Origin: Chara braunii
Taxonomy: Eukaryota; Streptophyta; Charophyceae; Charales; Characeae
Assembly (NCBI GenBank): GCA_003427395.1
Contig: BFEA01000210.1
Span: 1,608,856 to 1,672,855, forward strand
Direction of reading: 5' to 3'
Length of the DNA: 64,000 nt
Shown here: in pieces, positions 1 to 9,980 of the stretch
Position numbering within the stretch: position 1 is the first letter of the stretch
Layout of the letters: each line of letters starts with the position of its first letter
Made by a program: the position numbers and the translations under genes
The notes under the pieces: generated by a model
Told to the model about the DNA's origin: nothing
The model's input: the letters and a program-made list of their open reading frames with translations, nothing else
Database searches by the model: none

Positions 1-193
1 AACCATCTTAGGTTTTAAACGTTTTTCCAAGGGTAGGAGTCCCGACTCCAAAAAAATAAACAAGATCTTGAACTGGCCGCTTCCTCTCAAGCGAATGACG
101 GATGTCAGGAGTTTCTTGGGGGTCTGTGGATTCTAAAGGATTTGTATTATTCATTTTGCTACTCTTGCAGAGACTCTAAGAGAGATTGTAAGA
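1..193 (+). pseudogene. Ty3/gypsy reverse transcriptase, C-terminal part (element 1)
   Basis: The translation gives the gypsy RT thumb/connection region, with NWPLPLKRMTDVRSFLGVCG followed after one stop by RI-IHFATLAETLRE. This block (WP-P-----VRSFLG) is characteristic of Ty3/gypsy polymerases just before the RNase H domain. The matching block in the second element of this window lies near 8880-8940 (MSFLDTCGFWRIFIRN). The fragment starts at the window edge, so the rest of RT lies outside. The frame is interrupted by an in-frame stop near 136 and then by inserted organellar DNA from about 194. The same Pol resumes at about 566. It is a dead copy. Confidence 0.8.
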
Positions 194-288
194 CCATGAA
201 CTGACTTAAGTTAATTGTGGCTTATAAATAGTAATACGAGGTGATAATAGTCGATTGATTTTCATGTCAATTTACTCTGATTTTGACT

Positions 289-361
289 CAAGGTGACAGG
301 ATTCGAACCTATGACCCTCTGTACCCAAAACAGATGGGCTATCAGACTGCGCTACACCTTG
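289..361 (-). tRNA. trnP-UGG: tRNA-Pro(UGG), organellar type, in a nuclear insert
   Basis: Read on the minus strand this 73-base stretch folds as a cloverleaf. The acceptor stem is CAAGGTG/CACCTTG (7 of 7 pairs). The D arm GCGC/GCCC has one mismatch. The anticodon arm is TCTGT-TTTGGGT-ACAGA (5 of 5 pairs, anticodon TGG). The T arm is ATAGG-TTCGAAT-CCTGT (5 pairs, one of them wobble). No CCA is encoded. The sequence resembles plant mitochondrial trnP. Because it sits inside a decayed gypsy Pol it is probably a non-functional copy, although internal Pol III boxes are present and nuclear transcription cannot be excluded. Confidence 0.85.
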
Positions 362-394
362 CTATGTTAAATTGGTAATTCAACTAGCTGACTA

Positions 395-563
395 ATTACG
401 TTATATCAATTGGACAAATACATATATGAAACCCTAAAGGAACAATACGACAAGCACGAAGTGACAGACGTTAACTTTCGACGTTTTTGCTATGTGCGAT
501 ACGCAGATGACTTTGTGATAGACATTACCGGCCCTCTTTCTGACGCAATTGAGATATGTGATC
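395..563 (+). pseudogene. Group II intron maturase (RT domain) fragment
   Basis: The frame reads LDKYIYETLKEQYDKH, then RRFCYVRYADDFVIDITG, then LSDAIEICDLI. The YADDFVI box with a preceding R-x-x-YVR and a following G is the catalytic RT motif of group II intron maturases, not of gypsy elements, which use YxDD followed by other residues. Only about 55 residues remain, from just upstream of the catalytic box to about 20 residues after it. The fragment then runs directly into gypsy sequence (WTEKDRLLQRL). Its position about 40 bases from the trnP copy suggests that both came in one piece of mitochondrial DNA. Confidence 0.8.
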
Positions 564-565
564 TT

Positions 566-1440
566 ATATGGACTGAAAAAGACAGATTGCTGCAGAGACT
601 TAAAAAAAAATAAAAAAAATGGAGAAGTAGTGCTAGGAGTGTCTTTCTACAATGATGAGGAGGGAAGATAGGGGGCCAGTAACTCTTGGTGGTGTACTCA
701 TTCACAAATATGAGAACGAGAAAGACAGACTTCTAAGGTTTTGGGGTAAAACTCTTAACTCAACAAAAAGATGTTACACCCAGTTCAGAAAAGAGTTACT
801 AACAATCCTCCGCTACCTCAGGTGCTTCAGGCACTATGTACTGGGAAGAAGATTCATCTTGAGGACTGATGCATCTGCTGTGATTGGTGCTATTAATAAA
901 CATCAACAAATATATTCAACAGTAAGCAGGTGGATTGCCTTCATCTGGACTTTTGATTGTAAACTGGAAAAGATTATCACTGAGAATAACGGGACAGATG
1001 GCCTAAGACGAATTGAATGAAAAAAAATATGAGGATGAGGACGCTGATGGGACAATTGAAGAATCTGCCTGTGTTAATAACTTTATGAATGAAAAGGACG
1101 GTGAAAATCATAAGACCCCAAGTTCCTATAAGTGGAGCTTCTGGCCTGAAAAAAGGGACAACTAAGAAAAAATCCCTGATGCTTATGTATATGAATTAAT
1201 TATTGAAAAAGAAGAGGAGGAAGAACAAAACGATTGGTATGTTGAAGTCAATGCAGCAACTGTGACTGCTTATGAACTGGCGAGAATTTCGGTTCAAAAA
1301 ATGAAGAAGAGGTTGAGAAGAAAGAGGAAGATATATCATTCATCTTTGAAAAATATGATGGGAGTTACCAAGAGATTGGAAAGAAAATGGAAAGAGAACA
1401 ACTAAAAGAATATTACTGCAAAAACTCATGAAAGCAGTTC
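566..1440 (+). pseudogene. Ty3/gypsy RNase H and connector (element 1)
   Basis: The segment resumes the interrupted Pol. It starts in the RT/RNase H junction (EVVLGVSFYND), then gives GPVTLGGVLI, then LLRFWGKTLNSTKRCYTQFR, GRRFILRTDASAV and a C-terminal TVSRWIAFIWTFDCKLEKI. This matches the RNase H domain of the second Pol in the window almost motif for motif (GPTALGGVLIQ, RTLNTTKRN, RKFILRVDPTA). Stops near 612, 646 and 1018 and several shifts break it. From about 1020 to 1440 an acidic, lysine-rich connector (YELIIEKEEEEEQNDW) leads to the integrase. In element 2 the same position is occupied by a similar acidic stretch. Confidence 0.8.
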
Positions 1441-2665
1441 AGATTAGAGAGAGGTCACCTCTTCGTGGATGACAATGGAGGATTGCCTCCATTAAAAGTG
1501 GTCTGTGGAAAAAAAAAGCAACTGAAAATAATTGCTGCTCTACACGAGAGGGTTGTTGGTGACCATAGAGCCGCTGAAGCAACATACTCTAAGAAAGTTA
1601 AACTCTACTTCTGGCTTGATATGAGAGACATGATTTACAAATTTTATAAGTCTTGTATGTTATGTCAGAAGAAGTCTACGACAAGGATGGTTGAACCATT
1701 ATTTCCTACTATCATGGTAGAGTCAGGCAACCGAGTCCACTTGGATATCATCACCATGCCTCTAGGCAAAGGTGGTATGACATATATATTGAACATGAGA
1801 GATAATTTTTCTGGATATGTCGAGGCAAAGATTATGAAAAGGAAGACGGTCGAGCAAGTGGCTGACTGGATAGAGGAAGTCTATCTCAGATACCTCTTAA
1901 TCAGAGAGTTTGCCTCAGACAGAATATCTGAATTCAGAAATGAGATTGTAAGAAGAACTACTCTTAGACTGGGTGTCAAGATTAAGTACGCAACCACTCA
2001 TAATCCTCAAGCAAATGTGTCTGTCGAGAGCGGTCACAAAACTTTGAAAGATTCATTGGCTAAATGGTGTGAAGGAAACCTTCGTAACTGACCCAAAGTA
2101 TTAAGAGTTGCGGTCTATGTAGATAATATTACTGTTAAAAGGACCACTAGTTGTGCTTCATTCACGCTGTGGTAAAGTCGGTACGCTACTTTACCTATTG
2201 AAAGTATAATCAAGACATAGTCGAGTCAAGAGAGTGACAAATAATATTTCATCTCTAAATTTCTTCATATCAAAATGAGGCAGATATCTGAGGTTGATCA
2301 GACAGTGATGAATGCTCCAAAAAGAATGACAATCAGCAAACTGTCATATCAAGAGAGATGAAACAAGAAGAGATATGTAAGGAAAAAAAAATTGAAGGCC
2401 GATAACGTTATCCTCCTACGACAATTCTCTCGAGACTCAGTGGACCAAACGATTAGAGCTTAGATGATTCGTTCCTTACATAATTACAGGTGAAGCAGAA
2501 GACAAACTTTATGAAATATCAGAAATTAATAATTCAAGAGTTCATAATATGGTATCGGGGTCAAAAATTTGTAAGTTCATCTTCAGAGACCCTGATCGAC
2601 TCCCTACAATGATCGCAAAGAAAGGAAAGAAAAGTCAATCATTCAGCAAGAGGGTATTTTAAGAA
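1441..2665 (+). pseudogene. Ty3/gypsy integrase (element 1)
   Basis: A 208-codon open stretch (1465-2091) carries an integrase zinc finger (ALHERVVGDHR then SCMLCQ), the first catalytic Asp in HLDIITM, the second in FASDRISEF and the Glu in ANVSVESGHKTL, which together give the D,D35E core. After a stop the homology continues with VYVDNITVKRTTSC and the C-terminal KLYEISEINNSRVHN, ending near 2661. The C-terminal part has at least four stops or shifts. About 65 bases downstream repeat R (copy A) begins. It would have catalysed insertion of element cDNA; this copy cannot encode the full enzyme. Confidence 0.85.
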
Positions 2666-3226
2666 AACTGAGAGAAGTATAGTGAGACAGTGTCGTGCGC
2701 ATTGGTCTCGCGCAATGCACATTGCGGGACCCTCCCGACCACGTCACGCAAATCCACTCTGACCGAGTGCGTCAGCCATACCTCTCTCGAGCCCCTACGA
2801 CAGGATAGGGTCAACCCGAGGTACAACTTACCTCCACCTGCAGGAACTCCCATCGGTTGGCGTATCCCCACCGAGCTACTAGTCCACAGTACGAAAGCTA
2901 ATCAGTTACAATCGCAGAGGTGGACCAGCCGATGGTGTTTCTCGTTCGCTGTAGCATAGGGGGTACGAGCGGTCCCAAACCTCTATCGGACCCGCACGAG
3001 AATCGACGCACTTGGGGGTTGAAGTCCCAAGAGCGAGTCGTCGTCGGTCGACTATGACGTGTTTCACTCACCACTCGTTACACCATGCTAAAACATAAAA
3101 GTAAAACACACAGACACACGGAACGACACAAAACAAATAATACAACAACACTCCTAGTCACTTTTTTTAGCCAACCCATAACTCTCCGACGCGGAAAATC
3201 GGATAGGCGACGAGCGCTGGGCTTAG

Positions 3227-3233
3227 TATAAAA
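3227..3233 (+). promoter_or_regulatory. TATA box in repeat R copy A
   Basis: TATAAAA lies in the context GCTTAGTATAAAACCGCGCG. The same context occurs in copy B (24249-24255, minus) and copy C (26281-26287, plus), about 500-560 bases from the common start of R. Such conservation in otherwise diverged DNA fits a Pol II core promoter, as in an LTR U3/R junction. Transcription would run toward the stem-loop array and, in copy A, into Pol. Confidence 0.55.
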
Positions 3234-4379
3234 CCGCGCGAACGCAGAATCTTTCCATATCGACTAGTAATGCATGAATGTGCAAGCATATGCAATGATG
3301 GCGTAGTATGTAGTGCCCATAATCAAGCGGTCCCTTGTGGATCCGAATACCGCTTATGACACTCAAGTGTCAATCTCGAAGTATCGTGAGAGTCGAGCCT
3401 TTCACAATATTGTACTGCTGAAGCAACAACCGTTCAACCCCCATAGCACCTTCGACCCTTAGGCTGAGTGTCCCAGTGGGCAGGGCAAATAGGCTCTGGG
3501 CGGGGGGTGGTTCCTTCTGCGTGGAGTCTAGGACATGGGATGTCCTGGACAAGGACCTCGAATCCAGGTCTAGGACAAACGTGCGACTAAGAAATTTTTA
3601 AGAGGTAAAACGGTAAAGGAGGGAAATCTCATTTCCTCTCTCAATGTCAGCCCCAATTAAAACCTCAAGCGTGGTCTCTTTAGGCCATGCAAACACTCAA
3701 ACATAGATACATAGGTATAAACTTAGAGGGGAATAAATATGTGACGATCACTTCTCACAATCACAGTGGGACTCCTCTCAGCCATATAAATGTATGTGAT
3801 CGCAGACAGTCAATTCCAAAGTCCGAATCACAAAACATACATGCAATCACATCAAAGAATCAACAAAAAGTCAACACATTACACGGGGTTAACTTCAACC
3901 ATTCTCTATACGCAGACCCCTCGCTTTAGTCATGCAAGCCCCAACCTTTGTCCAACCTTCCAAAAATAAATACTTAGCACCTTCATTAAATGACCATTCA
4001 ATAAAAGTTCAGGTAAAAACCTTAATAAAACTATAGAAACCAGCAGGGCTAAAGTCTTTCAGGTTGGGTTACGAGAATGATTTGGAGATGAGTCGTAAAC
4101 TGACGAATCGGCAACCGGTCAATTATCAGTGATAACCGAAAATAATCCTCTTGGGATTTAGCTGAATGTAATTCAAATTTTGAGTCAAACGTCGAAAGAA
4201 GGTATGTATCGTAAGACAGGTCAATACCCAAACCAAACAATCTTCATAACACATTCTTACCCAAACTATCTGCCAATTAAGTCTAAATCTACCCCTAAGT
4301 AAGTGTCCAAAAAAAATGTGGACTTTGGTAGAATCTCTCCCATTAAGGATAGATTGTCAGAATCGTCACCTTTCAAAAT

Positions 4380-5020
4380 ATAATCTAACTCCTGTAAACT
4401 AAAAAATATATATATATTTTTAAAATTTGTATTAGCTCGAATATAAAAATTAAAATATTCTCTAATTTTAAAAATTTAAAATTTATTTTACTCCTTGAAT
4501 TAGTAAAAATTTGGGTAACACTCCTTTTAGAAAAGAAGATTTCTCAAATTTATACTAAGTCAGATACGAACCTAAAGCAAAAACTTGAGTTCAACTAATA
4601 CAAAATATAACTAACTCCTCAGATTTGTAAAAATTTCGGCAACACTACTTTTAGAAAAGCGTTATCCTAAGATTTATACAAAGCTAAGTTCAGGATCTAA
4701 AATAACTTTGACTTCCCAAAGTCCAATTTTTTCTAACTCCTTCAATTAATCAAAAATTGGGCAGCACTCTCTTTAAAAAATTAGACTTTCCAGATTTTTA
4801 ATAAGTCATATAGAAAATTCAGACAAATTTAACTTTGAAAAGTCGAAATTCAACTAACTCCTTGAATTTTCAGAAATTTCGACAGCGCTTCCCGTAAAGA
4901 AAATAACTTATTAAGATTTATACAAAGTCAAGTATAAAAAATGGCTATAGAAAATGCGAGAATTGACCTAAGTAAAAGAAAGTTAGCTCATAAAACATAA
5001 AAATTGAACTAAATCTTATC
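4380..5020 (+). repeat. AT-rich ~115-120 bp minisatellite in R copy A
   Basis: About five diverged tandem units. Each has CTAACTCCTT, then AAAAATTTCGGCAGCACT, then a TAGAAAAG block, then AGATTTATAC(T)AAGTC. The same array occurs in copy B (about 22440-23050) and copy C (about 27480-28110). It does not encode protein. Confidence 0.7.
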
Positions 5021-5220
5021 GCTCAAGTCTGTGGCGAGCAGCTAAAGCAACTACCTGTCAAACTGAAATTCATACTGAGTAGTATTCTCACACATCCACA
5101 TGCAAGACCAAACCACAAAGGTAAGTACTCTCACCAGCCTCAAACTTAACCTTGTCGACCAATAGTTCATAGTCTTTCAATGATTTATCCCTTATACCCA
5201 GCTTACATAAGGCGTAAAAC

Positions 5221-5945
5221 TAGGACACCCAATCTTATGAAATTTTGTCTAGCTAAGCCATTGAATGTACACAAACATAGAGCACTACAACTTTTCTCTT
5301 CCTTGGGCATATGACTAAGTTGTCCAACCTAGTTGCCCTGAACTGTTTAAGTACCCAAGTTATATACAATTGTCTGACCTTAGGCTTTTAAGGTAACAAA
5401 TGATTGAACCGATCATCTTAGATCAAGGTTCAGTCTTCCCCTTCTTACCACAAGTTTATTCTTAATTCATACTCTCTTCAGCTAATGATAAGTTATAACT
5501 AGACCATGCAATCTTATGGAAAAATATCTGACTAGCCTGTTCATAATTAAAATAATATAGAAATACAAACAAATTTACCCCTTTGGTTCTGGCATGTGTG
5601 CGGCTCCAGACCAGACCACCCAATCTTATGGGAACCTGTCCAGTCCTTTGCCTTAATTCCCCCTCAGAATAAACAAGAGAGAGTCAAGGTCTTCCAATCT
5701 TATGGAATATGCCCAACTCTTTTTCAGAAACTAATATAAGAAAATTCAAGAAACAAGGCAACCAAACCATTCAATCTCATGAAAAAATGTTTGGTCTTTG
5801 AAAGTCAAGCACAAACAGCCCTCGCAAGTCAAAGCAACTAGACCACACAATCTTATCGGAACCTGTCTGGTTTTTCCGACAATCAGAAATAAACATAGCA
5901 CTAGATCCTCCAATCTTATGAAAACTCTCTCAGTCTTTGGTTGAC
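5221..5945 (+). repeat. Stem-loop array of R copy A
   Basis: Units spaced 50-120 bases apart carry a conserved core (CAATCTTATG and variants) flanked by short complementary arms. The best are 5761-5795 (ACCAAAC-C-ATT against AATGTTTGGT, ten pairs and one bulge) and 5836-5872 (AACTAGAC against GTCTGGTT, eight pairs with one wobble). Weaker ones lie near 5222-5257, 5305-5347, 5405-5435, 5499-5540, 5605-5640, 5660-5715 and 5900-5935. Homologous stem-loops in copies B and C keep pairing although the arm sequences differ. The function is unknown. Confidence 0.65.
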
Positions 5946-6704
5946 CCAGTCAAACGCATGCAATACTACATTTCTCTCACCTTTCCCCCAGATACAACCC
6001 CCTTTTAGCACGCTTCTTTCAGTCAAACAACAAAGCTGAAACTGAATTTGCACAATCATTCCTTTATTAAGTCTAGTTTTTTATCCTGAAAGTCAAACAA
6101 AAAGTCAAAGTAGGGATAAAGACATTATACTCAGTCAACCATAGCAAGAATTACAGATATGGGTTATAGTTGGGTTTATAGACGGAAAATAATCGTTGAC
6201 TCTCAGTTCCCTGCCTCCAGAACTCCTCCTGAGTCCCGGCAGAGCTTCCGCAATCGGTGGGTAGACTCCCCACAGAGTTTTGCTGCAGTCCTACGTGTTG
6301 CAATCCCACTTGCTGCCTTCCTCTCTGAACAGGATTGAACTTAGATTAAGAAAGGTAGAATGAGGGGTTTCAGACTCTCGAGATACAAGAGGGGGACAAC
6401 TCAACTCTCATGAGAGGACCTTGCAATCTTTAATCCTCTGAGGACCCTGCAATGATGGCCAAAACGTGTTGCAGCCTGATTAGTTAAGGTCAAACCTTCG
6501 AATGTTGACTTGCTGGCGCTCCGTCCACTTGTAGCGATGACGCCCCCTTCAACGATCTCTGTTTCTCCTCAAGTTCACAACTCAAAGAGTATACTGGCCA
6601 TAAATAAGTCTGCTTTCTGTGACTGGTCTGTTCCCGCACCGGCTTAGTAGGACGAGAGACGTGCTAGCCAACAAACAGACCCGCAATCTCCGCGGTCCGC
6701 CCCA

Positions 6705-7840
6705 CAACTCGGAGGTTGAGGAGGAGGAGGATAAGGATGAGGAAGATGAAAGACTTCGCCAGGAGGACAGGAGAGCAATGCAAGGGGTGAAAAAAAGAGG
6801 GCCCCAAGAGGAAGTCGAACCGATTGTACGCGATGTGGTGCCGAAGAAGAAGAAGTATGCAGTTCGACTAGAAGAAGGCTTTGATGTAGAGAAGGTGATA
6901 GATAGGCTGCTTGAGGGTCACAATGACCTCATGACCTTAAAGGAAATCCTAGGGTTTGCTCCTAAGCTCCGTGATGGGTTAAAGGGGAGGTTTTCATGGC
7001 GTTTGGCGCCGAATGTCCATCGGAGTACTATTTTGCGAAAGGGGGCAGAGTGGGCGAAAACTGGAACTAAGATGGATTGGAAGTGTGAGGCTTGTGCAGT
7101 AGTGAACATGGTGCCAGGTGAAAGGGTCAAAGTGCACGACAATGGTAGACACGGGAGCAGAGATGAAAATTATTAAGGAAGATGATGCACTCTGATTGGA
7201 ACTGGAGACAGACCGCTCACATTGTGGTATCTTGCATGGTGCCAGCTGTAAAGTGGTGTTTTGTGGGACGATTTCAAATGTGGTCGTGGAGATTGGAAAG
7301 GTGAAGGCGAGGGTTTGCTTCTTTGTCATGCCTGACATAGATCACGCCATCCTCCTAGGGAGGTAATTCCTGTGCAGAACGGAAACGCTGATCTTCAACA
7401 AACATGATGGAACGTTGATATTGATCCTGTGTGACCCAGTGTATGGAAACTATGAGGTGATCACCTGCCGGAACACGGTGCCTAAAAGTATAAGGAATTG
7501 ACCCAACCCCAAATCATTCACAATCGAGGAGTCCGAGAGTGAATGACGGAGACTTCTTGAGGAGCCTGAAGAGGAGGAAAGGGCGGAAGTGCTTTCACTC
7601 AGTTTATCTTATGTGAATAAAGCCATGAACTTGATGGTCACTCATGAGATTGCGGATCCAGAGGTCATTCAGGCATGGAGGGAACAAGTTATGGATTGTC
7701 CCCAGGTAGGGGAGGTGGAGCGAGTCTATCGACTTCCAAATGGAAGAAGAAACCCTGTGATAATGCTGACACAAACTGTAAGCCAATTTTTTTTAGGGGA
7801 CGGCTCAATCAGGGTTCCCAAAGGCGGTACAAGATGATAG
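6705..7840 (+). pseudogene. Ty3/gypsy Pol N-terminus with aspartic protease (element 2)
   Basis: An acidic, basic-patched leader (EVEEEEDKDEEDERL, VPKKKKYAVRLEE) is followed by FDVEKVIDRLLEGHNDLMTL and a WKCEAC segment. After a frame change the protease reads MVDTGAEMKII at 7142-7175, whose DTG is the catalytic Asp motif of retropepsins. It continues with FFVMPDIDHAILLGR, the hydrophobic block after the flap, then FNKHDGTL and the acidic LEEPEEEERAEVLSLSL. Stops occur near 7190, 7363, 7498 and 7541. The protease would cleave the polyprotein. The leader overlaps the last bases of repeat R, so the start codon cannot be fixed. Confidence 0.8.
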
Positions 7841-8990
7841 ATAAGAAGTGTAGCCCAATTCTCGTTCTTGTTACAGAGGACGAGGAGGCTAACTACAAGC
7901 AGGAACGTGGATTGATACGGCGAATGAGGGAGCAGGCCGCAAGTGGCCCATGCCGTATCAAAGAGGAGAATGAGGAGAAACTGATAGTGGGAGAGTCTGG
8001 ATTCCTGTCACCCCAGGAAAAAGTTATAATGATAGAGCTGATGAAGAAGAGGCATCACACCTATGCATTCGATGATGATCAACGCGGAAGATTGGATGTG
8101 GATAAAATTTCGATGATTCGGATCCATATCGTACCGCATGAGCCATGAAATTTAATAGGCACGCGATGCCCCAATCCTGACGAGGAAAAAAAGGTGATGG
8201 ACTATCTGAACGGTAGGATGCGAATGCATGTGGCTGATTATTCAAGTGGGTCGTACGCATCCCCGTGGTTTTGTTTTGTCAAGCCTAACGGGATGTTGCG
8301 ATAAGTGTAGAACTTGCAGCGATTGAATGTTGTGATTGTGCGAGATGCAAGAGGTTTGCCAAACGCGGACGCACTGTTAGAGTCGTGCGCAGGAAGGCCT
8401 ATAATTTCGCTTATAGACCTTTACTCTGGGAACGACCAATTTCCTGTTTATCCGCCAGATAGACCGGTGACAGCGATGCATACGCCAGGGGGCTGATTCA
8501 TATGAATGTGGCCCCACATGGATGGACTAATGTAGTAGCTATGGTTCCAAGGCATATGGTCCGGGCCATGCAAACAATCAGTCCACACATCACCCAACCG
8601 TACATTGATGACTTGGCAGTAAAAAGGCCGAAAGAGAACGAAGATGATGAAGTCTTGTCAGGGGTAAAACGTTTTGTTTGGAAGCATGTTCAGGACCTTG
8701 ATAAAGTCATGAGCTTGCTGGAAGAACATAACCTTACGGCAAGTGGAGCCAAATCCAGGCGCTGCATGAGAGAAGCTACCATCTTGGCGTTCGTCTGTAA
8801 CGAGAATGACCGTCGACCAGAGGTAAAAAAAACGGACAAGATTATCGAATAGCCAGTACCATTCCTTTCGATAACAAATGTTATGAGCTTTCTCGACACG
8901 TGTGGGTTTTGGAGGATCTTCATAAGAAACGTTGCTGCCAAGAACGAGCATCTAGGGAAGCTGGTACGTTAGGATCAGGAATGGGTCTGG
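7841..8990 (+). pseudogene. Ty3/gypsy reverse transcriptase (element 2)
   Basis: RT motifs appear in order: WFCFVKPNGMLR, then IISLIDLYSGNDQFPV with the first catalytic Asp, then MNVAPHGWTNVVAMVPRHM (the substrate-site block), then QPYIDDLAV with the catalytic DD at about 8601-8612. The thumb region reads FVCNENDRRPEV and, after a stop, MSFLDTCGFWRIF. Stops near 8146, 8302, 8493 and 8849 and several frame changes inactivate it. Length and motif order are normal for a gypsy RT. Its relative at 1-193 is clearly a different, more diverged copy. Confidence 0.85.
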
Positions 8991-9980
8991 GGTGAGGACC
9001 AGGAAAATACCATAGCAGAAATGAAGGTGGAATTTCAGGAAGGAGGTTTAGTATTGGGGGCGCCAGACTATGAGGTCACTGAGGTGAGGCCGTTCATTAT
9101 TGAGACGAACACTGGACCGACTGCCCTAGGCGGAGTCCTGATTCAAACGGATGTTAAAGGAAAGGAGAGACTGTTGAGATTTGTGAGTCGAACTCTTAAT
9201 ACAACTAAGAGGAACAACTCTCGGTTTAAGAAGGAAGCTCTCGGCGCCTCTCGCTGTCCTTGACTGCCCAAGGATTTTCCGAAACTATATCTTTGGCAGA
9301 AAATTTATATTGAGAGTAGACCCAACTGCGCTTGCTTGCTCACTGAAGAACTATACTCATTGGATCCAACAGTCACCAGATGGTTAACATACATATGGAT
9401 GCTTAATTTCGAATTGGAGAGGATTCATGAGAGCAAGAATATAAAAGACAGGTTAAGTCGCATCAACTGGGATAAGCTAGAAGAAGGGGCAACAGAGGAT
9501 ACACCTCCAGCTGATAGCTTCTTCGATCAAGAGGAGGACGTCCGTCTTCATATCAATAAGTGGTCATGGCGAGTGCCAAGTTTCGTCGGTCATCCCGTTT
9601 GGTATGCGCCAAGGGGATATGAGCGGAGGGCAGAATTAATACTCAAGCCTTTTGAGGAAAAAAACCATTTGGGTGGCAAGGATGTCCAATGAATAATGAA
9701 GTTGGCACTAGCAGACATTCATAGTATGGTGAAGGAGATAAGGACGATAGAAGAAGGATATGATCAGGTAGAGAAGCACGAGGAGTTGATGGGAGGAATG
9801 CATCTCCTCACCAACATGCTTCTGCAGGGAAACTTGGACCAGATAGGCTCGCTAAATCCGACTAAGAGCGAAGATATTGTACCTGAGAGACAGAACGACG
9901 AGTTTGAGGAAGGAGAGATCAAAGAAGCGTTCTGTGTAGAAGAGTATGATGGGATCTACCTGGAGCTGAGACTTGTCTTA
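8991..9980 (+). pseudogene. Ty3/gypsy RNase H and acidic connector (element 2)
   Basis: The RNase H begins with RPFIIETNTGPTALGGVLIQ and continues with RTLNTTKRNNSRFKKEAL, GRKFILRVDPTA and TVTRWLTYIWMLNFELERIH. A stop near 9260 and a frame change around 9250-9330 break it. The connector that follows (about 9480-9980) is acidic, includes INKWSWRVPSF and leads into the integrase. The enzyme would remove RNA from the RNA:DNA hybrid during reverse transcription. Confidence 0.8.

Larger units (their letters stand above)
194..565. other. Mitochondrial DNA insert (NUMT) inside gypsy Pol
   Basis: Between two halves of one gypsy Pol lies AT-rich DNA with a complete tRNA-Pro(UGG)-like cloverleaf on the minus strand and a group II intron maturase fragment on the plus strand. 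Both are organellar features. Gypsy homology stops after LREIVR (about 193) and resumes with WTEKDRLLQRL (about 562), which matches WGEDQENTIAEM in the second Pol. The boundaries are accurate to roughly 10 bases. Mitochondrial rather than plastid origin is preferred from the resemblance of the tRNA to plant mitochondrial trnP. Confidence 0.75.
2730..6704 (+). repeat. Repeat R, copy A (~4 kb, non-coding, promoter-bearing)
   Basis: This stretch has no credible gene, but it recurs inverted at 20747-24798 and directly at 25723-29600. All three copies begin at the same point (CCCTCCCG) with different DNA to the left, which marks a real terminus. Order inside: a GC-rich 0.5 kb start, a TATA box (3227), a 0.6 kb leader, a GTCAAC-type region, an AT-rich minisatellite (about 4380-5020), a stem-loop array (5221-5945) and a GC-rich end (about 6200-6704). 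Homology of A and B runs to 6704, where the gypsy Pol frame of element 2 takes over. An LTR or leader of this gypsy family is the most likely identity, but it lacks an obvious TG start. Confidence 0.75.

Noticed and set aside
395-613. YADD-containing frame first read as gypsy RT
   Set aside because: The context YVRYADDFVI is of the group II maturase type, and the gypsy RT of this element lies before it; only the last ~15 residues are gypsy.
5221-5945. Stem-loop array considered as tRNA genes or a CRISPR
   Set aside because: No cloverleaf, B box or constant spacer length; the hairpins are short and their arms variable.
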